Shown here: positions 8,053 through 16,508 of the stretch, piece by piece | How the letters are laid out: every line of letters begins with the position of its first letter | Numbering within the stretch: position 1 is the first letter of the stretch | NCBI GenBank assembly: GCA_946402905.1 | Contig: CAMIYC010000021.1 | Span: forward strand, 1 to 56,107 | Length of the DNA: 56,107 nucleotides | Reading direction: 5' to 3' | From: an uncultured Prevotellaceae bacterium | Lineage (GTDB): Bacteria > Bacteroidota > Bacteroidia > Bacteroidales > Bacteroidaceae | Program-made: the position numbers and the translations under genes | Notes under the pieces: generated by a model | What the model was told of the DNA's origin: nothing | Databases searched by the model: none | Seen by the model: only the letters and a program-made list of their open reading frames with translations

Positions 8053-8928
8053 ATGAAAGAAACTTTTGCATGGATAGCAACAGCCCTGCTGCTGGTCGCA
8101 GGTGGCCATCTGACATGTTCCGCCACTGCAAGCATCCCGACTTACTTGAACATCAACGCCCATTCCCACGACGGGAAGCACACAGCCAAGTATATCCGCC
8201 AGCGTGTAGACGATATCTATAGTTGCTACAAGAATCCCCAATACGATGAGTATGGCATAAGAATCATAGAGCGTGGCGACCTCAACGACACCTATTGCTC
8301 CTCGCGATACAAGGCCCTGTATCAGAAAGCCTATGGAATGTCGGAAGGCGAAATGATACTCGACTACGACCATTGGACCTACTCCCAGGACGACAACCAA
8401 TTCACATACCGGGTGGGGAAGATAAAAAACATCACCGATTCTACAGCCACGGCCTACGTGGAAGGGAAGAACTTCGGTGAAGACTACACCATCGCCCTGT
8501 CGCTCTATTTTGAGCGTGGCGACTGGTATGTCGACGACTTCCTCTCCGACGACGAAACGGAGAAAGATTACCTTGAGAAAGTTTTCCATCAACTCGTCGG
8601 CGACAAGATCGCCCGTTTCTATGAAGATTACGTCTTCTATGGAAAGGATGACCTGACCACCGAGGAAGCTGTTGTCAGATATTGCACACCACGCCTCGCC
8701 CGGAAACTGAAAGATGCCTATGAATACGACGGCGAAGGCTATGCCATCTGGGACTTCCGCGGGCCACAACATCAAGCCGGCGACAGTGACGCACATCATG
8801 TGGATGCCGTCACGCCGAAAGGCGACGGGCTATACCAAGTGGAGTATACCGACGGAGGTCAAAAACTCTCCTGCACGGTAAGCGTGATCGTGGAAGGCAG
8901 CAAGGTCTTGTTCGACGACATCAAGTAG
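8053..8928 (+). CDS. Secreted two-domain protein, DUF3828-like
   Basis: A 291-residue protein with a signal peptide (MKETFAWIATALLLVAGG, cleavage probably near residue 22-26). The mature part appears to be two similar ~120-residue units. Each starts with a helix ending in tyrosine-rich sequence (YIRQRVDDIYSCYKN; HQLVGDKIARFYEDYVFYG), passes through a YC motif (DTYCSSRYKALYQKA; VRYCTPRLARKLKDA), then an acidic D-Y-D segment and strands (VEGKNFGEDYTIALSLYF; VEYTDGGQKLSCTVSV). This is the NTF2-like DUF3828 pattern of Bacteroidota periplasmic proteins of unknown role. The next gene follows after 63 bases on the same strand. Confidence 0.65.
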   Translation: MKETFAWIATALLLVAGGHLTCSATASIPTYLNINAHSHDGKHTAKYIRQRVDDIYSCYKNPQYDEYGIRIIERGDLNDTYCSSRYKALYQKAYGMSEGEMILDYDHWTYSQDDNQFTYRVGKIKNITDSTATAYVEGKNFGEDYTIALSLYFERGDWYVDDFLSDDETEKDYLEKVFHQLVGDKIARFYEDYVFYGKDDLTTEEAVVRYCTPRLARKLKDAYEYDGEGYAIWDFRGPQHQAGDSDAHHVDAVTPKGDGLYQVEYTDGGQKLSCTVSVIVEGSKVLFDDIK

Positions 8929-8991
8929 TCCCGCCCTTGTGTGGCTTTGATTACTATCAGACATACACATCTATTGACATAAAAACAGAAA

Positions 8992-9609
8992 ATGAAAAAA
9001 TTACTTTTAGCTTTACCGTTAGCGGCAATGCTGCTATGCGCCGGATGCTCCGGCAACACCGAGCCTACCCCGAAGGCACCATCTTTCGACGAAGTACTCA
9101 ACACGAGGAGAAGTGTCCGCAGTTATGACGCCACGAAGAAGATCTCCGAAGCCGAAGTGCGCGAACTGCTCAAGGCCGTGCAAGAAGCGCCGTCCTGGGC
9201 CAACCAACAGCCCACGAAATATTATGTGGCCATCAGCGAAGAGAAGCTGAAAGCCGTGCAAGACCTGGTAGGCGGCAACAAGGAACGTATCGCCGGAGCT
9301 CCCGTGCTCATCGTCTCCACCTTTGAGAAAGGCAAGTCGGGCTTCTTCCAGGGCAACCCCGCCAACGAGGTGGGCGACGGATGGGGCGCCTACGACAACG
9401 GTCTGAGCAACTGCTATCTCATCATGAAGGCCAGGGCGATGGGTTTCGACACCCTCATCATGGGCATGCGCGATGCCGACAAACTCAGAGAGCTGTTCGC
9501 CATCCCTGAAGAGGAAGCGATCATGGCCGTCATCTCCCTGGGATACAGAGACGGCGAGCCCAACCGACCGGAAAGAAGACCCCTGGATGAGATCGTCCAC
9601 TTCTTCTGA
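8992..9609 (+). CDS. Nitroreductase-family lipoprotein
   Basis: A 205-residue protein. It begins with a signal of the lipoprotein type, MKKLLLALPLAAMLLCAGCSG, where Cys19 would be lipidated (lipobox-like CAGC). The domain after residue ~30 is a nitroreductase fold: NTRRSVRSYD is the phosphate-binding arginine motif for FMN, APSWANQQP the substrate/FMN loop, and GAYDNGLSNCYLIMKARAMGFDTLIMGM the dimer helix. The end, AVISLGYRDGEPNRPERRPLDEIVHF, is the canonical C-terminus. These enzymes reduce nitro, quinone or related compounds with NAD(P)H and are normally cytosolic, so an exported copy is unusual. It lies 69 bases before dinB on the same strand. Confidence 0.85.
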   Translation: MKKLLLALPLAAMLLCAGCSGNTEPTPKAPSFDEVLNTRRSVRSYDATKKISEAEVRELLKAVQEAPSWANQQPTKYYVAISEEKLKAVQDLVGGNKERIAGAPVLIVSTFEKGKSGFFQGNPANEVGDGWGAYDNGLSNCYLIMKARAMGFDTLIMGMRDADKLRELFAIPEEEAIMAVISLGYRDGEPNRPERRPLDEIVHFF

Positions 9610-9678
9610 CCTCGACCTGCCTGACTTCTCTGCATGTGCCGGCATTGGCGTATACAGAGACGTCAGGAGCTCTGTACG

Positions 9679-10791
9679 ATGACCAGGAAATACCGCAAAA
9701 TCATTCATGTAGACATGGATGCCTTTTTCGCATCCGTGGAAGAGCATGACGACCCCTCGCTGGTGGGGAAACCCGTCGTGGTGGGACACGACGGGCCTCG
9801 GGGCGTGGTCTCCACCGCCAACTACCTGGCCAGGAAATACGGAGTGCACTCTGCCCAGGCTATCGTCACGGCACACCGGCTGTGCCCCGGCCTCGTCGTG
9901 GTAGAGCCCCACTTCTCCCGCTACAAAGAGGTGTCAAGTCAGGTGCACGACATCTTCCACGAATATACCGACCTCGTCGAGCCGCTCAGCCTCGACGAGG
10001 CCTATCTTGACGTGACGACCAACAAGCCCGGCATAGAGCTGGCAGTAGACATCGCCCGCGAAATCAAGCAGAAGATCAAGCAGAAGACCGGCCTCACCGC
10101 TTCTGCAGGCGTGAGCTACTGCAAATTCCTGGCCAAGGTGGCCAGTGACTACCGCAAGCCCGACGGCCTCTACACCGTGCATCCCGAGCGCGCCATCGAG
10201 TTTATCAATGGTCTCAAAGTGGAGCAGTTTTGGGGTGTGGGAGAGAAGACAGCCCAGCACATGCACCGCATCGGTGTATTCACCGGCCAGCAGTTGCGCG
10301 AGCAGTCACTCCAGCGGCTGACCACCCATTTCGGCAAGATGGGCAAGATGTTTTACGATTTCGCCCGCGGCATCGACAACCGCCCTGTCGTCACGGAGTG
10401 GGTGAGGAAATCCATAGGATGTGAGCGCACCTACGTGAATGACCTGACGCGCCCTGATGATATGCTCAAGGAGCTGGATGCCCTGGCTGATGAGCTGGAA
10501 GCGCGCATCGCCCGTCATCCCTTCAAGGGAAAAACTCTGGTACTGAAAGTGAAGTTCAACGACTTCAGACAGACCACACACAGCATCACGCTGAACACGG
10601 TGATCACCCGTAAAGAACAAATGGAGCCGCTGGTGAGACAACTGCTTCAAGAGGTAGACTTCCAGCAGCGGTCAGTACGGCTGCTGGGCATCACGGTGAC
10701 CAACCCCATGGAGGAGCCGATGTCTCACGGCCCCATCCAACTCTACATCCAATGGCCGCCTTTTCCTGAGAGTAGCGACAACGAATCATGA
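9679..10791 (+). CDS. dinB: DNA polymerase IV (Y-family, error-prone)
   Basis: A 370-residue protein, the usual length. The start is 9679 (MTRKYRKIIHVDMDAFF), supported by AGGAG at 9665-9669; the frame is open 15 codons further but without family homology. The catalytic motifs are VDMDAFFASVE at the N-terminus and SLDEAYLDVT about residue 110, giving the Asp/Asp-Glu metal ligands. The helix-hairpin-helix and little-finger regions follow (FWGVGEKTAQHMHRIGV, IGCERTY). It lacks an obvious C-terminal clamp-binding pentapeptide beyond the last residues PPFPESSDNES. It performs translesion synthesis, and is often damage-induced, but no LexA-type box was identified. Confidence 0.95.
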   Translation: MTRKYRKIIHVDMDAFFASVEEHDDPSLVGKPVVVGHDGPRGVVSTANYLARKYGVHSAQAIVTAHRLCPGLVVVEPHFSRYKEVSSQVHDIFHEYTDLVEPLSLDEAYLDVTTNKPGIELAVDIAREIKQKIKQKTGLTASAGVSYCKFLAKVASDYRKPDGLYTVHPERAIEFINGLKVEQFWGVGEKTAQHMHRIGVFTGQQLREQSLQRLTTHFGKMGKMFYDFARGIDNRPVVTEWVRKSIGCERTYVNDLTRPDDMLKELDALADELEARIARHPFKGKTLVLKVKFNDFRQTTHSITLNTVITRKEQMEPLVRQLLQEVDFQQRSVRLLGITVTNPMEEPMSHGPIQLYIQWPPFPESSDNES

Positions 10792-10856
10792 GATTCACTT
10801 TTCATGAATAGACTGTCCAATTTGTTCGTTAATTGATAATCATATCAAGAATTAGG

Positions 10857-11107
10857 GTGTCTAATTTGTTGTAGTATAGATGTCGTGTGAATGTTTCCTC
10901 TGAAGCATGCACACTCCCCCTAGCCCCCTCTAACTTAGAGGCTGCTGAAAAAGTAGGTTAATCCAATTTTTCATATCTCGATTATTCGTACCCCTATCTT
11001 GGAGCATAGTCAAAAATTGAAATCTCAGAGGCCACTTTTGATAGAAACAGGACTTTTTCAGCAGCCCCAACTTAGAGGGGGAACTGATTACCACTGCAAA
11101 TGGGGAG
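10857..11107 (+). repeat. Repeat family B, copy split by an insertion
   Basis: The left part 10857-10940 and the right part 11069-11107 together match the intact copy at 7231-7345. The break is inside the CCCCCTCTA-ACT-TAGAGGGGG hairpin. Confidence 0.75.
10941..11068. mobile_element. 128-base MITE-like element with target duplication
   Basis: The terminal inverted repeats GCTGCTGAAAAAGT (10941-10954) and ACTTTTTCAGCAGC (11052-11065) are perfect. The flanks carry the direct repeat AACTTAGAG (10932-10940 and 11069-11077), while the empty site at 7231-7345 has it once. It has no coding capacity, so a transposase would act in trans. Ends beginning G-C-T-G-C-T-G-A-A-A and a 9-10 base duplication would fit an IS4-like parent, which is inference. 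Confidence 0.8.
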
Positions 11108-11204
11108 TGGATCTGTAAGAAATCAAATTGAACAGCCTATTTCGTGAGATATTCACAGTTGTTAAAGAATTTCTTGGCGACATGGTAAAAATTACGCCAA
11201 AACC

Positions 11205-11236
11205 TTCGTTTATCTCGTCAGCAATGATTAATTTTG
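11205..11236 (+). promoter_or_regulatory. thrA promoter
   Basis: TAATTTTG at 11229-11236 matches TAnnTTTG. TTCG (one mismatch to TTTG) lies 20 bases upstream at 11205-11208. The leader would be ~60 bases, too short for a classic threonine attenuator; no leader peptide rich in Thr/Ile codons was seen. Confidence 0.5.
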
Positions 11237-11302
11237 CAAAGATTTTAGGAATATAGGCTCCAATTTGTAATGGAGTTCCAAAATTTACATGACAAAAAGA
11301 CA

Positions 11303-13738
11303 ATGAAAGTATTAAAATTTGGCGGAACGTCCGTTGGTTCCGTAAAAAGCATTCTGAGCTTAAAACGTATTGTAGAGACAGAGGCCAGGCGGCAGCCTGT
11401 AGTAGTAGTGGTCAGTGCGCTGGGAGGTATCACCGACCGTCTGATATCCACCTCGAAACTGGCGCTTCAAGGCGATGAGCGCTACAAAGACGAATTTCAG
11501 GAGATGGTAGACCGCCACTACAAGATGATCGACACGATCATCACCGAGCCCAAGAAGCGTGAACAATTGTTCAACACCATCGACTCCCTCTTCGAACAGC
11601 TGAAAAGCATTTTCTTCGGTGTGTATCTCGTGCACGACCTCAGCGAGAAGACCCTCGACGCCATCGTCAGTTACGGCGAGCGCCTGAGCAGCAACATCGT
11701 GGCCACCCTTATCAAGGGTGCCAAATGGTACGACGCGAGGCAGTTTATCAAGACCTACCGCAAGAACGGCAAGCACACCCTCGACAGCGACCTGACCGCA
11801 CGGCTTGTGAAGGAGGCTTTTGCCGACCTGCCCAAGATCTCACTGGTACCCGGATTCATCAGCAAAGACCGCGACACCGGCGAGGTGACCAACCTGGGCC
11901 GTGGCGGCAGCGACTACACCGCCTCGATCATCGCCGCCGCCCTTGACGCCGAGATCCTGGAGATCTGGACCGACGTCGACGGATTTATGACCGCCGACCC
12001 ACGCGTGATCAAGACGGCCTACACCATCAATGAGCTGAGCTATATCGAGGCGATGGAGCTGTGCAACTTCGGCGCCAAGGTGATCTATCCCCCCACCATA
12101 TATCCGGTGTGCGTGAAGAACATCCCCATCAGGGTGAAAAACACGTTCAACCCCTCCAGCCCCGGCACTATCATCAAAGACCAGATCGACAACGACCGCA
12201 AACCCATCAAGGGTATCTCCAGCATCAGCGGCACCACCCTCATCACCGTCACCGGTCTGTCGATGGTGGGCGTGATCGGCGTGAACCGCCGCATCTTCTC
12301 CGCCCTGGCCGACAACGGCATCTCCGTGTTTATGGTGTCGCAGGCTTCGTCGGAGAACTCCACCTCCATCGGTGTGCGCGACGAAGACGCCGCCTCGGCA
12401 GTAGAGGTGCTCAACGCCGAGTTTGCCAAGGAGATAGAGACGGGAGCCATGTTCCCCATGCACGCAGAGAGCGGGCTGGCCACCGTGGCCATCGTGGGTG
12501 AAAACATGAAGCACACCCCCGGCATCGCCGGCAAGCTCTTCGGCACACTGGGGCGCAGCGGCATCAGCGTGATCGCCTGTGCCCAGGGAGCCTCGGAGAC
12601 CAACATCTCGTTCGTCGTAGACGGACGTTTCCTGCGCAAGTCGCTCAACGTCATCCACGACTCCTTCTTCCTCTCCGAATACAAAGTGCTCAACCTCTTC
12701 ATCTGCGGTGTGGGCACCGTAGGCAGCAAACTCATCGAGCAGATACGCTCGCAGTATGAGCAGTTGAAAGAGCGCAGCAGGCTGAAACTCAACGTTGTGG
12801 GTATCGCCACTTCACGCAAGGCCATCTTCTCGCGCGACGGCATCGACCTGGACAACTACCGTCAGTTGCTCGCCGAGGCTCCCGACAGCGACAACCAGCG
12901 GCTGCACGATGAGGTGGTGGGCATGAACATCTTCAACAGCGTCTTCGTAGACTGCACCGCCAGCAATGACGTGGCCAGACTCTACCAGTCATTCCTGGAG
13001 CACAACATCAGCATCATCGCCGCCAACAAGATAGCCGCCTCGTCGGACTACAGCAACTACATGCGGCTGAAGCAGACCGCACTGGCCAGGGGCGTGAAAT
13101 TCCGCTTCGAAACCAACGTGGGTGCCGGACTGCCCATCATCGGCACCATCAACGACCTGCGCAACTCCGGCGACAAGATACTCAAGATAGAAGCCATACT
13201 GAGCGGCACGCTCAACTTCATCTTCAACGAGCTCTCTGCCGACGTGCCACTGTCTGAGACCGTGCGGCGCGCCAAAGAGCAAGGATACAGCGAGCCCGAT
13301 CCGCGCATCGATCTCAGTGGCACCGACGTGGTGCGCAAGCTGGTGATCCTCACCCGTGAGGCAGGCTACCGTATCGAGCAAGACGAGGTGGAGAAGCGGC
13401 TCTTCATTCCCGACGACTACTTCGAGGGCGATGTAGACCGCTTCTGGAGCAAACTGCCCGAGTTAGACCACGACTTCGAAGAGCGCCGCCGCCAACTGGA
13501 GGCGGAGGGCAAGCGCTGGCGCTTCGTGGCCGTGATGGACCACGGACAAGCCCGCGTGGAGCTGCAGGCCGTCTCTCAAGGGCACCCCTTCTACAACCTG
13601 CAAGGTTCCAACAACATCGTGATGCTCACCACCGAGCGCTACAAGGAGTTTCCCATGCAGATACAAGGGTATGGTGCCGGCGCGAGCGTCACTGCCGCCG
13701 GCGTATTCGCCAACATCATGAGTATTGCCAACATATAA
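11303..13738 (+). CDS. thrA: Bifunctional aspartate kinase / homoserine dehydrogenase
   Basis: An 811-residue fusion. The start is at 11303 (MKVLKFGGTSVGS); the open frame extends 11 codons further without homology. Residues 1-~300 are the aspartokinase, with KFGGTSVGS at the start and GRGGSDYTASIIAAAL about 190-210. Two ACT regulatory domains follow (LITVTGLSMVGVIGV; ATVAIVGENMKHTPGIAGKLF). From ~460 comes homoserine dehydrogenase: a GVGTVGSKLIEQI dinucleotide loop, ANKIAASSDY, and SGTLNFIFNEL...GYSEPDPRIDLSGTDVVRKLVIL. It catalyses the first and third steps to threonine/methionine; threonine feedback through the ACT pair is expected. It is the first gene of a threonine operon with the genes at 13762 and 15070. 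Confidence 0.97.
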   Translation: MKVLKFGGTSVGSVKSILSLKRIVETEARRQPVVVVVSALGGITDRLISTSKLALQGDERYKDEFQEMVDRHYKMIDTIITEPKKREQLFNTIDSLFEQLKSIFFGVYLVHDLSEKTLDAIVSYGERLSSNIVATLIKGAKWYDARQFIKTYRKNGKHTLDSDLTARLVKEAFADLPKISLVPGFISKDRDTGEVTNLGRGGSDYTASIIAAALDAEILEIWTDVDGFMTADPRVIKTAYTINELSYIEAMELCNFGAKVIYPPTIYPVCVKNIPIRVKNTFNPSSPGTIIKDQIDNDRKPIKGISSISGTTLITVTGLSMVGVIGVNRRIFSALADNGISVFMVSQASSENSTSIGVRDEDAASAVEVLNAEFAKEIETGAMFPMHAESGLATVAIVGENMKHTPGIAGKLFGTLGRSGISVIACAQGASETNISFVVDGRFLRKSLNVIHDSFFLSEYKVLNLFICGVGTVGSKLIEQIRSQYEQLKERSRLKLNVVGIATSRKAIFSRDGIDLDNYRQLLAEAPDSDNQRLHDEVVGMNIFNSVFVDCTASNDVARLYQSFLEHNISIIAANKIAASSDYSNYMRLKQTALARGVKFRFETNVGAGLPIIGTINDLRNSGDKILKIEAILSGTLNFIFNELSADVPLSETVRRAKEQGYSEPDPRIDLSGTDVVRKLVILTREAGYRIEQDEVEKRLFIPDDYFEGDVDRFWSKLPELDHDFEERRRQLEAEGKRWRFVAVMDHGQARVELQAVSQGHPFYNLQGSNNIVMLTTERYKEFPMQIQGYGAGASVTAAGVFANIMSIANI

Positions 13739-13761
13739 TAGACACGAGAAAGACAGATTAA

Positions 13762-15003
13762 ATGAAACACATTATATTATTAGGCGACGGCATGGCCGAC
13801 CATCCCGTCGACCGGCTCGGAGGCAAGACACCACTTGCCTATGCCGATACTCCCTATATGGACCATCTGGCAAAAGAGGGGCGCACCGGCCGGCTCATCA
13901 CCGTGCCGGAAGGTTTCGCCCCGGGTTCGGAGGTGGCCAATACCGCCATCCTGGGCTACGACCTCCATCAGGTGTATGAAGGTCGCGGCCCACTGGAAGC
14001 AGCATCGATAGGGTATGAGATGCAACCCGACGACATGGCTATACGCTGCAACATCGTCACGCTGTCTGACGGCAAGATCAAAAACCATCACGGCGGACAC
14101 ATCACCACCGAGGAGGGCGACGAGCTGATACAATTTCTCGACCAGCAGCTGGGCAACGAGCTCGTACACTTCATCACAGGCATACAATACCGTCATCTGC
14201 TCGTCATCAAAGGAGGCAACAAGCACATCGTCTGTGCCCCACCCCACGACCACCCCGACGAGCCGTGGCGCCCTCTGATCGTCAAGCCCATGCCAGGGTA
14301 TGAGCACGAGAAGCCGGCGGGGAGGATGACCCCCATCGAGACTGCCGACCTCATCAACAGCCTCATCTACCGCTCTCAAGTGTTGCTCTCCTGCCATCCG
14401 CTCAACAACCAGCGCATGGCCTCGGGCAAACAACCCGCCAACAGCATCTGGCCCTGGAGCCCCGGCTACAGGCCGTCGATGCAGACCATCGGCGAGATGT
14501 TTCAGCAGGTGCACTCGGGCAGCGTCATCTCGGCCGTAGACCTCATCAAAGGCATCGGCCACTATGCCGGACTGGACATCATCGAGGTAGAGGGAGCCAC
14601 CGGGCTCTCCGACACCAACTATGAGGGGAAAGCACAGGCTGCCCTCGACGCCTTGCGCCGTCAAGATTTCGTGTTCCTGCATGTAGAAGCCAGCGACGAG
14701 GCCGGCCATGACGGAGACCTCGACCTCAAGCTCCGCACGATAGAATACTTCGACCGTCGCATCGTCAAGACCATTTACGAGGAGGTGAAGACATGGCAAG
14801 AGCCCGTCTGTATCGCCGTGCTGCCCGACCACCCCACCCCCGTGGAGGTGCGCACACACGTGAGCGAGCCTGTGCCATTCGCCATCTGGCACCCCACCAT
14901 CACGCCCGACGATGTCATGCAATATGACGAGGTGAGTTGCGTGAACGGAGCCTACGGACTGCTGCGACTGCAACAATTCATGCAAAAACTGATGGAAAAC
15001 TGA
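13762..15003 (+). CDS. ApgM-type phosphoglycerate mutase homologue, probable homoserine kinase
   Basis: A 413-residue alkaline-phosphatase-superfamily protein of the archaeal phosphoglycerate mutase type. It begins MKHIILLGDGMADHPV, where the aspartate in GDGMAD is a metal ligand, and has GSEVANTAILGYD and later VEASDEAGHDGDLDLKLR and VLPDHPTPVEVRTH, the conserved metal-binding Asp/His residues. It lies 23 bases after thrA and 66 before thrC. This is exactly where homoserine kinase is needed and no ThrB (GHMP kinase) gene is present. The subfamily has been modelled as a proposed homoserine kinase (TIGR02535, from memory). Context favours the kinase role over glycolytic mutase. Confidence 0.85.
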   Translation: MKHIILLGDGMADHPVDRLGGKTPLAYADTPYMDHLAKEGRTGRLITVPEGFAPGSEVANTAILGYDLHQVYEGRGPLEAASIGYEMQPDDMAIRCNIVTLSDGKIKNHHGGHITTEEGDELIQFLDQQLGNELVHFITGIQYRHLLVIKGGNKHIVCAPPHDHPDEPWRPLIVKPMPGYEHEKPAGRMTPIETADLINSLIYRSQVLLSCHPLNNQRMASGKQPANSIWPWSPGYRPSMQTIGEMFQQVHSGSVISAVDLIKGIGHYAGLDIIEVEGATGLSDTNYEGKAQAALDALRRQDFVFLHVEASDEAGHDGDLDLKLRTIEYFDRRIVKTIYEEVKTWQEPVCIAVLPDHPTPVEVRTHVSEPVPFAIWHPTITPDDVMQYDEVSCVNGAYGLLRLQQFMQKLMEN

Positions 15004-15069
15004 AAATCGGCCATGCCATGACGATGGCAGATGCGACAACCGAAAAGTGACAATCGAAAAGCAAAAAAA

Positions 15070-16371
15070 ATGAAATATTACAGCACCAATCAGCAAGCGC
15101 CCCTGGCCTCCCTGCATGAGGCCGTGGTGAAAGGTCTCGCCGGAGACCGAGGACTTTATATGCCTGAACGCATCCAAAGGCTGCCCAAGGCATTCTTTGA
15201 CGACATCGACCGCCTGTCTTTTCAGGAAATTGCCTGCACCGTGGCCGACGCCTTCTTCGGCGAGGACGTAGAAGAGGAATCCCTGCGCAGCATCGTCTGC
15301 GACACCCTGTCGTTTGACTGTCCGGTCGTAAAAGTGACCGACAACATCCATGCCCTGGAGCTCTTCCATGGTCCCACGCTGGCATTCAAAGACGTAGGAG
15401 CGCGCTTCATGGCACGACTGCTGCAATACTTCATCAAGCAGGACGGACAAGACCGGGTCAACGTGCTGGTGGCCACCAGCGGCGACACCGGTTCGGCCGT
15501 GGCCAACGGTTTCCTCGGCGTGGAGGGCATACACGTCTATGTACTCTACCCCAAAGGCAAGGTCAGCCCTATACAGGAGTGCCAGTTTACCACACTCGGC
15601 CAAAACATCACCGCGCTGGAGATAGACGGCGTGTTTGATGACTGCCAGGCCCTGGTGAAACAAGCCTTCCTCGACCAGCAGCTCAATGAGCACATGCGGC
15701 TCACCAGTGCCAACTCCATCAACGTGGCACGCTTCCTGCCCCAGGCCTTCTACTACTTCAACGCCTACGCACGGATGAAAGCCATCGGACGGGCCGACCA
15801 ACTCGTCGTGTGTGTGCCCAGCGGCAATTTCGGCAACATCACCGCCGGCCTCTTCGGCCATGCCATGGGACTGCCCGTCAAACGCTTCATCGCCGCCAAC
15901 AACGCCAACGACATTTTCTACCAGTATCTCCAGACCGGGAAATACGAGCCGAAGCCCAGCAGGCAGACCCTTGCCAACGCCATGGACGTGGGCGACCCCA
16001 GCAACTTTGCAAGGGTATACGACCTCTACGGCGGTTCGCACGAACGCATCACCAGCCTCATCAGCGGAGCCACCTACACCGACGACCAGATCAGAGACAC
16101 CATGAAGCGTTGCTACGAAGACACAGGCTATCTGCTCGACCCACACGGTGCCTGCGGATACCGGGCACTCAGCGAACAGCTGCAGGAAGGTGAGACGGGC
16201 GTGTTCTGCGAGACGGCCCACCCGGCCAAATTCAAAGAGAAAGTAGACGAGATCGTCGGTATCGACACCGAGATACCACCCCGTCTGGCCGCTTTCATGA
16301 AAGGCCAGAAACAGAGCATCCCACTCTCCAGACAATTTGAAGATTTCAAGGCGTTTCTCCTTAAAGAATAA
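15070..16371 (+). CDS. thrC: Threonine synthase
   Basis: A 433-residue PLP enzyme. The start is 15070 (MKYYSTNQQAPLASL), the family N-terminus; the open frame extends 13 codons upstream without homology. The PLP lysine is Lys107 in TLAFKDVGARF. The phosphate-binding stretch is ATSGDTGSAVANGF and the later glycine-rich segment VCVPSGNFGNITAG. It converts O-phosphohomoserine to threonine and completes the thrA-kinase-thrC operon. A strong terminator follows directly. Confidence 0.96.
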   Translation: MKYYSTNQQAPLASLHEAVVKGLAGDRGLYMPERIQRLPKAFFDDIDRLSFQEIACTVADAFFGEDVEEESLRSIVCDTLSFDCPVVKVTDNIHALELFHGPTLAFKDVGARFMARLLQYFIKQDGQDRVNVLVATSGDTGSAVANGFLGVEGIHVYVLYPKGKVSPIQECQFTTLGQNITALEIDGVFDDCQALVKQAFLDQQLNEHMRLTSANSINVARFLPQAFYYFNAYARMKAIGRADQLVVCVPSGNFGNITAGLFGHAMGLPVKRFIAANNANDIFYQYLQTGKYEPKPSRQTLANAMDVGDPSNFARVYDLYGGSHERITSLISGATYTDDQIRDTMKRCYEDTGYLLDPHGACGYRALSEQLQEGETGVFCETAHPAKFKEKVDEIVGIDTEIPPRLAAFMKGQKQSIPLSRQFEDFKAFLLKE

Positions 16372-16376
16372 AAGCA

Positions 16377-16440
16377 TTCCGGGCGTTTCAATAATGATTT
16401 GACACGCCCGGAAATTATTTTGTTATTTTGCCTTTTTTTT
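16377..16440 (+). terminator. Terminator of the threonine operon
   Basis: The arms TTCCGGGCGT (16377-16386) and ACGCCCGGAA (16404-16413) are exact inverse complements, followed by a T-rich tail (ATTATTTTGTTATTTTG) and eight Ts at 16433-16440. Confidence 0.85.
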
Positions 16441-16452
16441 ACCCCTAAAAAA

Positions 16453-16484
16453 TATGGCCATTCGACATTTATTTACTATATTTG
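16453..16484 (+). promoter_or_regulatory. Promoter of the glycine cleavage operon
   Basis: TATATTTG at 16477-16484 matches the -7 consensus; TATG, one mismatch from TTTG, lies 20 bases upstream (16453-16456). The ATG is only 25 bases downstream, which leaves no room for a glycine riboswitch. Confidence 0.55.
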
Positions 16485-16508
16485 CAATCAGTTAGGTGTA
16501 GTAATACT

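Larger units (their letters stand above)
10792..11302. other. Intergenic region with repeat, insertion and thrA promoter
   Basis: Holds a partial family B copy (GACTGTCCAATTTGTT at 10811-10826), the full family B copy at 10857-11107 interrupted by a 128-base element, and then the thrA promoter. No gene is seen. Confidence 0.7.

Noticed and set aside
13780..16377. Very long open frame on the minus strand across the homoserine kinase and thrC genes
   Set aside because: It mirrors two well-supported genes; its translation has no recognisable domain and arises from the GC-rich codon bias.
16485..16508. Glycine riboswitch controlling the gcv operon
   Set aside because: Only ~25 bases separate the -7 box from the start codon, and nothing like the aptamer is present.
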